NCBI GenBank assembly: GCA_009778945.1
Contig: WRFF01000002.1
Location: forward strand, 1 to 29,369
Direction: 5' to 3'
Length of the DNA: 29,369 nucleotides
Source: Clostridiales bacterium
GTDB taxonomy: Bacteria; Bacillota; Clostridia; Peptostreptococcales; Anaerovoracaceae
A model generated the notes under the pieces. That model had not been told where the DNA came from and made no database searches. It saw nothing but the letters and a program-made list of their open reading frames with translations. The position numbers and the translations under genes were made by a program. Position 1 is the stretch's first letter. Each line of letters opens with the position of its first letter. Positions 23,591 to 29,369 of the stretch are shown here, one piece after another.

Positions 23591-24345
23591 CCAAACCTCC
23601 CTGTTATGTAATCTTCCGTTCGTTTTTCTTTCGGCGCGGAAAACATCTCTTCCGTACCGCTGTATTCCACCAACTCACCTAGCAGGAAAAACGCAGTTGT
23701 ATCGCTGATCCTGGCGGCTTGCTGCATATTATGTGTCACGATGATAATCGTGTACTCCTTTTTCAATTCTGAGGCAAGCTCTTCGATCTTCCCTGTGGAT
23801 ATAGGATCCAGGGCGGAAGTCGGTTCGTCCATCAACAACACTTTCGGTTCCACCGCAAGCGCACGCGCGATACAGAGCCGCTGCTGCTGCCCGCCCGACA
23901 GCGCCATCGCCGATTTTTTCAGGCGGTCTTTCACCTCATCCCAAAGCGCGGCCCCCCGCAGGCTCTGCTCGACGATCTCGTCCAGTTTATTTTTGCTTTT
24001 TTGGCCATGGATCCTGGGTCCGTAAGCAACGTTATCGTAAACGGACATCGGAAACGGGTTTGGTTTCTGAAAGACCATTCCGACGCGTTCCCGCAGTTCC
24101 GTTGGGTCAACGGTCTTCGAATAAATATCTTCATTCTCCAGCAGGATTTTCCCCTCAACCCGACAGCCATCGATCAAATCGTTTAAGCGATTCAGGGTTT
24201 TCAGGAAGCTCGACTTACCGCAGCCTGACGGCCCGATCAAAGCTGTGATGCGGTTTGCGCCAACATTCAGATCGATCGATTTCAAGGCTTGGAAATCGCC
24301 GTAAAAAAGGTTCAGTTTTTGTACTTCAATGCAGTTGTTCATCAT
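23587..24345 (-). CDS. pstB: Phosphate ABC transporter ATP-binding protein PstB
   Basis: 252 residues. Walker A is GPSGCGKSS, the signature is [15 protein letters not shown], Walker B is [13 protein letters not shown], and the switch His is in [13 protein letters not shown]. The PstB-specific segment [20 protein letters not shown] is clear. It energises PstCA with ATP. The gene lies 21 nt after pstA, with AGGAGG rather far (16 nt) upstream of the ATG pair. Confidence 0.98.
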   Translation of the reverse strand: MMNNCIEVQKLNLFYGDFQALKSIDLNVGANRITALIGPSGCGKSSFLKTLNRLNDLIDGCRVEGKILLENEDIYSKTVDPTELRERVGMVFQKPNPFPMSVYDNVAYGPRIHGQKSKNKLDEIVEQSLRGAALWDEVKDRLKKSAMALSGGQQQRLCIARALAVEPKVLLMDEPTSALDPISTGKIEELASELKKEYTIIIVTHNMQQAARISDTTAFFLLGELVEYSGTEEMFSAPKEKRTEDYITGRFG

Positions 24346-24366
24346 TGGTATCTATATAACGCCTCC

Positions 24367-25242
24367 TCAAATTTCGCCGGCATTTTTTTGCAGATGGCGT
24401 CCAAGGGCCCTGGAACCCAAACTGAAAGCAAATACCAATATAATCAACATGGCAGCCGAAAGATCGGCGATTTGCTGTGAGTTTGCGGCGATCCCCTCGG
24501 TTTTGATTGCCCATATATGTACAGATAATGTATCCGCAGGTCGGAAAGGATTGAGCGGGGAAGTGATGCTGGTCGGGTTCCAGTTATTGAAGTTGATGTC
24601 CGAACTCATGCCGGAGGTGTAAATCAGCACGGCAGCTTCACCGAAACCGCGTCCTGCAGCCAATATCACACCGGTCATAATTTGCGGGATGCTCGCTTTC
24701 AGCAGCACATGGACAACCGTCTGCCAGCGAGTCGAGCCGAGTGCGATACTGCCGTCATAATAGCTCCGGGGGATAGAGCGCATCGCATCCTCAGTGGTCC
24801 GGGCAATAAGCGGAATATTCAAGATGGCGAGGGAAAGCGCGCCTGCCAAAAGATTCCATTTAGAGTGCGTCATCTGGATAAAAACCAAAAACCCGAACAG
24901 GCCGACGATGATCGACGGGAGCGACGACAAGGTTTCGATGCAAGTGCGGATAACCGCGATCAGCGAACCTTTTCCGGCGTATTCCGCCATATAGATGCCG
25001 GTAAACATCCCGATTGGAACAGTGATGAGCAGTGACAGGAATACCAGGTAGATTGTATTGAAAAGCTGCACGCCGACGCCGTCTCCCGAAAACGAAAGCA
25101 AATCGGGTGAGGCGGCCAGCACGCCTTTGTACAAAATATAGATTGTTATGGACGCAAGCAGCAACACAAAAAAAGCAGCGATTCCGTACAGGACACCGGT
25201 CGCAACCCGGTCCGCCTGCTTTGCCGAACGGTTTTTATTCAT
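24367..25242 (-). CDS. pstA: Phosphate ABC transporter permease PstA
   Basis: 291 residues with six membrane helices. PstA family features are FNTIYLVFLSLLITVPIGMFTGIYMAEY, SSLPSIIVGLFGF and the cytoplasmic EAA-type loop around DAMRSIPRSYYDGSIALGSTRW. It forms the membrane channel with PstC. Its start overlaps the pstC stop by 4 nt. Confidence 0.97.
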   Translation of the reverse strand: MNKNRSAKQADRVATGVLYGIAAFFVLLLASITIYILYKGVLAASPDLLSFSGDGVGVQLFNTIYLVFLSLLITVPIGMFTGIYMAEYAGKGSLIAVIRTCIETLSSLPSIIVGLFGFLVFIQMTHSKWNLLAGALSLAILNIPLIARTTEDAMRSIPRSYYDGSIALGSTRWQTVVHVLLKASIPQIMTGVILAAGRGFGEAAVLIYTSGMSSDINFNNWNPTSITSPLNPFRPADTLSVHIWAIKTEGIAANSQQIADLSAAMLIILVFAFSLGSRALGRHLQKNAGEI

Positions 25243-26180
25243 AGCTCATTCCTCTTTCTGCCCAGCACGCGAATCAGTATGATAAACCCGAAGGAAATCA
25301 GCAACAACAGGAAGGCCATCGACCACAGTGCGTCGTTGTATTCGCTGCCATTCACCGTATTGCCCATGTTGGCTGTGATGACAGCGGTCAGCGTATTGGT
25401 CGGCGAAAGCAAACTGTCGACGAAACGGGTACTTTGTCCGACAACCATCGCTACAGCTAGGGCCTCGCCGAAAGCCCGGGCAAGTCCGAGCACGATCCCG
25501 GTTAGAATACCAGGCATCGCCGAACGTAACTTGATATGCCAAACCATCTGCCAACGGGTCGATCCCAACGCATAGGAAGCGTCGCGGTATTCGGCAGGGA
25601 TCGCCTGCATCGCATCAGTGGCGACGCTCGCGATCGTCGGAAAGATCATAACGGCCACCACGATGGAAGCAGCCAAAACACTGAAACCGAAAGGCAGGTT
25701 AAAGACATTCGCGATAAACGGCACCAAGACCGTGAGGCCAATCCAACCGTATACGACCGATGGAATACCAACAAAGATCTCCAAAACGGGGCGCAGAAAG
25801 CGGCTTCCGATTTTCGGAGAAATATCACTGATGAAGATTGCCATCGCAATGGCAAAAGGTGTCGCGATCAAAAGCGCGAAACCGCTTACCGTAAGGGAGC
25901 CCACGATGAAAATCGCCGCGCCAACCGTCCCGCTTTGACCGGCTTCGCCGGGATTCCAGTTTGTAGAAAACAAAAACTCGGCCACGGAATGGCCGTAGTT
26001 CAGAAATGTTGCGCTTCCTCTGTATCCAAGAAATCCCAGAATCGTCAGCGCCAGAAGAATGATGAATATGCCGAAGATTGTTACAAGCGTTCGTCCGGCG
26101 TACTCTGTCCTCCATTTTTTATTCAGGAGAGGCTGATTCAATCTCTTTTGTGTAAAATCCTTGTCGCTTGCATATGCCAT
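25239..26180 (-). CDS. pstC: Phosphate ABC transporter permease PstC
   Basis: 313 residues, six membrane helices after a cytosolic N-terminus. Signatures are IPSVVYGWIGLTVLVPFI and the EAA loop ATDAMQAIPAEYRDASYALG, followed by ARAFGEALAVAMVVGQ. It pairs with PstA. The ATG at 26180 is preceded by GGGAGTG. It is separated from pstS by 99 bp that contain a stable stem-loop. Confidence 0.97.
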   Translation of the reverse strand: MAYASDKDFTQKRLNQPLLNKKWRTEYAGRTLVTIFGIFIILLALTILGFLGYRGSATFLNYGHSVAEFLFSTNWNPGEAGQSGTVGAAIFIVGSLTVSGFALLIATPFAIAMAIFISDISPKIGSRFLRPVLEIFVGIPSVVYGWIGLTVLVPFIANVFNLPFGFSVLAASIVVAVMIFPTIASVATDAMQAIPAEYRDASYALGSTRWQMVWHIKLRSAMPGILTGIVLGLARAFGEALAVAMVVGQSTRFVDSLLSPTNTLTAVITANMGNTVNGSEYNDALWSMAFLLLLISFGFIILIRVLGRKRNEL

Positions 26181-26227
26181 TTATTAATCAACACTCCCTA
26201 TTTTTCTGCATTTCTTATTATCAAACA

Positions 26228-26251
26228 GCCGCCGCGCATGAGCGCGACGGC
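26228..26251 (-). terminator. Intercistronic stem-loop between pstS and pstC
   Basis: On the minus strand, GCCGTCGCGC, loop TCAT, GCGCGGCGGC. RNA from this strand pairs at all ten positions (one U-G); the opposite strand would have an A-C mismatch. No T-tract follows, so it is more likely a partial terminator or a 3'-end stabiliser that lets pstS mRNA exceed the rest. Confidence 0.6.
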
Positions 26252-26279
26252 CGCCCGATACGAGTTTATTTATTCTGCC

Positions 26280-27257
26280 TTATCTGGATTTCGCAGCGTC
26301 CGCGTTCAATTTGCTGGGGTCGCCGTAACCCAGCGTTCCCGCCTGCGTCAGCATGGTCGGCGTCATCATGTAATCGAGGAAAGCCTGTGTTTGCGCGTTT
26401 GGCTTGCCGTTCGTATACATATGCTCATAGCCCCAGACCTGATATTTATCATTATAGATATTCTCGTAGGTCGGGTCAACACCATCGATTTGGACCGTCG
26501 CGATATTTGCACTTGCAACATTCAGATAGGAAAGCGCCAGATATCCGATTGTACCTTTCGTGTTCCCGACTGTCGTCAGAAGAGCATTGGAGTCATCTGT
26601 CTGAAGAGAGGTGTCGCCTTCAACGCTGCTCTGTCCGCCCAGAGCCCATTTTGTAAATAACGCGCGTGTACCGGAAGACGTGGGGCGGTTGACGATCGTA
26701 ATCTGCTCGTCCGGACCGCCGACTTGTTTCCAATTGTTGGTCGTCCCATTGAAAATCGCTTTGAGCTGATCCGATGTAAGGGTCTTGACCGTCGCGGCCA
26801 CGTCGGCGTTTACGATGACTGCCACACCGATGAGACATACCTTGTGATCCGTCAGTTTGGCCGCGTCACCGGCGTCAAGTTTTTCTGCGGCGTAGACATC
26901 CGAGTTGCCAATATCCACTGTGCCAGCCAAAACATTATTGAGACCGGTACCCGAACCGCCGGCGGCAATGGTCATCGAAACGTTCGGATTCGCAGCTTTG
27001 AACTGGTTGGCGGCGATGTTGACCAGCGGATAGAGTGCCGACGAACCGGAAGCCGAAATGCTACCGGAAACATTGGCCGCGGGCGCAGGCGCGGCCTGCG
27101 ATGCCGAGCCTCCGGCAGTTGGCGCGGAACCGGCGGGAGTTGTTGCCGCAGGGCTGTTGTTGGTTGTCTGACCGCCGGACGCATTGGAACTGCCGCAGGC
27201 CGAAAGCGTTCCGACCAGCAGGACCAATGCGAGTATGACAAGTGCTAATTTTTTCAT
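26280..27257 (-). CDS. pstS: Phosphate-binding lipoprotein PstS
   Basis: 325 residues. A lipoprotein signal peptide ends in the lipobox LSAC (Cys21). A Ser/Ala/Pro/Gly-rich linker of about 40 residues precedes the phosphate-binding domain. Binding motifs are SGSSALYPLV, AGGSGTGLNNVLAGTVDIGNSD and NRPTSSGTRALFTKW, typical of PstS. It captures phosphate outside the membrane for PstCAB. The ATG at 27257 follows AAAGGAG. The promoter with Pho boxes lies directly upstream, making it the first and probably most highly expressed gene of the operon. Confidence 0.97.
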   Translation of the reverse strand: MKKLALVILALVLLVGTLSACGSSNASGGQTTNNSPAATTPAGSAPTAGGSASQAAPAPAANVSGSISASGSSALYPLVNIAANQFKAANPNVSMTIAAGGSGTGLNNVLAGTVDIGNSDVYAAEKLDAGDAAKLTDHKVCLIGVAVIVNADVAATVKTLTSDQLKAIFNGTTNNWKQVGGPDEQITIVNRPTSSGTRALFTKWALGGQSSVEGDTSLQTDDSNALLTTVGNTKGTIGYLALSYLNVASANIATVQIDGVDPTYENIYNDKYQVWGYEHMYTNGKPNAQTQAFLDYMMTPTMLTQAGTLGYGDPSKLNADAAKSR

Positions 27258-27333
27258 TTTTTCTCCTTTAAACCTCTTTAATTTCTTTTCCTCTAACGAA
27301 TTTTTTCATTCACGTGCGAAAGGTATTTTCGCT

Positions 27334-27408
27334 TGTATATTCAGCATACGGCGGCAATGTAAAATCTGCATGCACGTTTGTGTAAAATCTTTGTAAAATC
27401 GTGCATGC
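27334..27408 (-). promoter_or_regulatory. pstS promoter with three Pho boxes and a nested inverted repeat
   Basis: On the minus strand GATTTTACA occurs at 27392-27400, 27381-27389 (11 bp apart) and 27358-27366 (23 bp further). The last overlaps a -35 (TTTACA, 27358-27363), followed after 18 bp by TATACA (27334-27339). The first two boxes lie within a perfect 9-bp inverted repeat, GCATGCACG (27368-27376) and CGTGCATGC (27400-27408). The 11-bp phasing matches PhoP/PhoB tandem sites. Confidence 0.8.
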
Positions 27409-27427
27409 TATCTTTGGATAGTTTCGC

Positions 27428-27439
27428 GTTTGTACAAAC
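27428..27439. repeat. 12-bp perfect palindrome between phnXW and pstS
   Basis: GTTTGTACAAAC is its own reverse complement. It lies 13 nt after the phnXW stop and 20 nt upstream of the nested Pho repeat. A protein site is possible; no regulator is identified. Confidence 0.5.
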
Positions 27440-27452
27440 AAAAATACGTTGA

Positions 27453-29300
27453 TTATTTTTCTTCGCTTTTGTGTTCGCGCATATATTCCTCGATAGCGGT
27501 CACCAGCGCAGCCATATCCGAAGGGTAGACGTCTCCGATATTGCCCAGCCTAAATGTCGGAAGGTCGGTCAGCTTCCCCGGATAAATGATGAATCCTTTT
27601 GATTTCAGCGCCGCATACAGCTTTGAAAAATCAAAATCTCCAAGGTCGAATGTGGTAATAATGTACGATTGATGTTCCGGTGCAACAATGGAACGTATTC
27701 CGAGTTTTTCAAGCCCTTGCGTCAAAACTTTGTGATTCTTTATATACCGCTTCCGGCGGGCAGGCAAACCGCCTTCCTTCTTGTATTCGTCAATCGCCTG
27801 CCGCAGGGCCAACAGCACATTCGTAGGCGATGTAAAACGGAATTTTCCGCCGCCTGCGTATAACCCCTGATACTGATCATGCAGATCCAGGCTGTGAGAC
27901 GTGGAATTGCCTCCGCATTCTTTCAAAAGCGATTTCTTTGCGATCACAAACGACAAGCCGGGCAGTCCCTCCAGGCATTTGTTTGAACTTGCCGCCAGCG
28001 CGTCGATATCAAGCCCGGGCATGTCGATTTCATAGGCGGCAAAACTGGACATAGCGTCCACAAGCACTTTTTTGCCGTATGATTTCGCCAGCTTTGTGAT
28101 TTTCTCAAGAGGATTCAGCACGCCGCTGGTGGTTTCGCAGTGGACAAACACCACGGTGCCGATGTCCCCATCGGATTGCAGTTCCTTCTCGACGGCTTCC
28201 GTGTCCACGGGCAGCGTCATGTCAAATGCCAGGGTTTCATAACTCCTGTGAGCGTCTTTCGCAATGGTCAGCATACGCTTGCCGTATTCCCCGTTGACCA
28301 GAAACAGAATTTTCTCCTCTTTCGGTATGAGGCAGTTTATCATAGCCTCCACAGCATAGGAGCCGCTGCCCTGCAAGAGAACCGTGGCGTAACTGTCGTT
28401 CGCGGCGATTTGGGTGATGTCGTTCAGCACGGTGGTTGTGATCGATTTATACTCGTCGTCCCATGTGCAGTGATCGGTGAACATAGCGCGCTTGACCGAA
28501 TCCCTCGTTGTCAGCGGGCCCGGGGTCAGCAGTTTGCGCGGGACGCTCTGTTCAAGACGGCGGTTGATATCGACAATCACCTCCGAAAGCCCGCTCATAT
28601 CGTCAATTATATAATCCGCCCCGGCCTTGTAATACGCTGCGCGGACGGCCGCCTTGCGGCAGGTCAGTTCTTCCGATGGCAAGGCGGCGACTTCTTTGCG
28701 GTTAAGCCCCAACTCGGAAGAGCCCATAATGACGCCTACCGTCCAGCAATCGGCGGCTTTCCCCTCTTCAATATCTGCCGCCGTGTCCCCGACTTTTACG
28801 GCTTCCCGGGGATCTGCGATATCAAATTGCATGAGGTTTTGCCAAATCATATACGGATACGGCCTGCCTTTGGCGGCTTGATCCGGCGTGACGCAAAAGT
28901 CGGGCGCGTATCCCGCCTTTGCCGCTTTCGGCAAAACTTTTTCCATCATGATCGAGGTATATCCTGTGGTTGAACCGATCTTGATCCCCTGTCGCCGCAG
29001 CGCGGCCGCCGTTTCCGCCACATGCGGCAGGACGTCGCAATATTGTTCGACGACGGCAAACATCATTTCCTCAAAAGCATCGTAAGCCTCTAAGATCTGT
29101 TCCTCGGAAATTGGCTGATCGAGCATGGCGGCAATAGCTCTTGTGTGATCGAGTTTTGCGATTCCCATCGGTTTGCGCGCCATTTCCGCCGTTATATCGA
29201 CGCCGATCCTGCGGAACCCGTCGATAAATCCTTCTACCGGGGCCACACTGCCGTAGTCCACTGCGGTGCCTGCCCAATCAAAAATAACAGCTTTGATCAT
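27453..29300 (-). CDS. phnXW: Bifunctional phosphonoacetaldehyde hydrolase / 2-aminoethylphosphonate-pyruvate transaminase
   Basis: 615 residues, two enzymes in one chain. Residues about 1-250 are PhnX, a HAD hydrolase: FDWAGTAVDYG with nucleophile Asp8, MGIAKLDHTRA with the Schiff-base Lys49, and KVGDTAADIEEGK. Residues about 256-610 are PhnW, a class V PLP enzyme: LLTPGPLTTRDSVKRAM, QGSGSYAVEAM, VDAMSSFAAYEI and SSNKCLEGLPG with the PLP Lys441. Together they convert 2-aminoethylphosphonate plus pyruvate to alanine, acetaldehyde and phosphate. In pathway order PhnW acts first, though it is C-terminal. The ATG at 29300 follows AAAGGAGG. It sits directly upstream of the Pho-regulated pst operon, fitting a phosphorus-scavenging role. 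Confidence 0.95.
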   Translation of the reverse strand: MIKAVIFDWAGTAVDYGSVAPVEGFIDGFRRIGVDITAEMARKPMGIAKLDHTRAIAAMLDQPISEEQILEAYDAFEEMMFAVVEQYCDVLPHVAETAAALRRQGIKIGSTTGYTSIMMEKVLPKAAKAGYAPDFCVTPDQAAKGRPYPYMIWQNLMQFDIADPREAVKVGDTAADIEEGKAADCWTVGVIMGSSELGLNRKEVAALPSEELTCRKAAVRAAYYKAGADYIIDDMSGLSEVIVDINRRLEQSVPRKLLTPGPLTTRDSVKRAMFTDHCTWDDEYKSITTTVLNDITQIAANDSYATVLLQGSGSYAVEAMINCLIPKEEKILFLVNGEYGKRMLTIAKDAHRSYETLAFDMTLPVDTEAVEKELQSDGDIGTVVFVHCETTSGVLNPLEKITKLAKSYGKKVLVDAMSSFAAYEIDMPGLDIDALAASSNKCLEGLPGLSFVIAKKSLLKECGGNSTSHSLDLHDQYQGLYAGGGKFRFTSPTNVLLALRQAIDEYKKEGGLPARRKRYIKNHKVLTQGLEKLGIRSIVAPEHQSYIITTFDLGDFDFSKLYAALKSKGFIIYPGKLTDLPTFRLGNIGDVYPSDMAALVTAIEEYMREHKSEEK

Positions 29301-29339
29301 AATCTTCCTCCTTTATAAATCCTTGATTTTCTCTTCCGA

Positions 29340-29369
29340 TTAGGGCTTCCACTCCGCTTTCATCGGATA
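29340..29369 (-). CDS. Possible C-terminus of an upstream gene (partial, at window edge)
   Basis: The minus strand from the right edge reads YPMKAEWKP and then TAA, 39 nt before phnXW. Same-strand position and short spacing fit a preceding operon gene. Nine codons are too few to identify it, and the reading could be chance. Confidence 0.3.
   Translation of the reverse strand, partial: YPMKAEWKP

Noticed and set aside
1..29369. CRISPR arrays, tRNA or rRNA genes, insertion-sequence transposases
   Set aside because: No regularly spaced repeats, no cloverleaf-like gene and no transposase-like protein was seen by eye on either strand; a program scan was not possible.

Overview
The window looks like chromosomal DNA of an anaerobic Clostridia-type Bacillota. 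The evidence is a perfect CIRCE (HrcA) operator in front of groES, AGGAGG-type ribosome binding sites, 11-bp-phased TTTTACA Pho boxes of the Gram-positive type, an ArsR/ACR3/thioredoxin-type ArsC arsenic system, and mercury-methylation genes (hgcAB). No tRNA, rRNA, CRISPR array or transposase gene was seen. Every gene I can support lies on the minus strand, so transcription runs from high to low coordinates. The species cannot be fixed from the sequence alone.

Right end (27.2-29.4 kb): the last codons of an unidentified gene, then a fused phosphonoacetaldehyde hydrolase/2-aminoethylphosphonate transaminase (phnXW). Next is a complete phosphate system, pstS-pstC-pstA-pstB-phoU-phoB-phoR (20.9-27.3 kb). 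Its promoter carries three GATTTTACA boxes, two of them enclosed by a perfect 9-bp inverted repeat. The phn and pst genes together look like a phosphate-starvation (Pho) block.

Middle (17.6-20.9 kb): the most notable locus, one tightly coupled operon arsR-acr3-hgcA-hgcB-arsC. HgcA (corrinoid methyl carrier, NVWCAAGK motif) and HgcB (2x[4Fe-4S] ferredoxin with CMECGAC and a Cys-rich tail) are the pair required for making methylmercury. They sit between the arsenite exporter and the arsenate reductase behind an ArsR-type promoter/operator. Sampled base composition suggests hgcA is much richer in GC than the flanking ars genes, as if hgcAB had been placed inside an older ars operon.

Left of it (12.6-17.6 kb): leuA-leuC-leuD-leuB for leucine synthesis, with a good sigma-A-type promoter and a perfect leader hairpin. 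Downstream (7.0-12.6 kb) lies a cluster matching the poorly understood Desulfovibrio DVU_1551-1557-like set: a radical SAM protein (TrsS-like), a SAM methyltransferase, a C-GCAxxG-C-C protein, an AMP-dependent CoA-ligase-like protein, and a MobA-like nucleotidyltransferase fused to a histidine phosphatase. Then come translation and housekeeping genes (trmD, rpmE, prfA, tsaC), a secreted/anchored alpha/alpha-barrel protein next to a DUF4430-like lipoprotein (together resembling a split transcobalamin/intrinsic factor), a Nudix hydrolase and groES.

Two repeat families cut across these genes. One is a 110-140 bp intergenic element with long, imperfect inverted-repeat arms, in three copies (773-910, 10161-10268, 14429-14540). 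Its arms vary in a compensatory way and its interiors are related. The other is a short GC-rich palindrome with a GGGGAC/GTCCCC core. It lies inside the coding sequence of tsaC (perfect 16-bp arms, in frame) and in the leuA leader, with a degenerate copy in the CoA-ligase gene and a doubtful one in the fusion gene.
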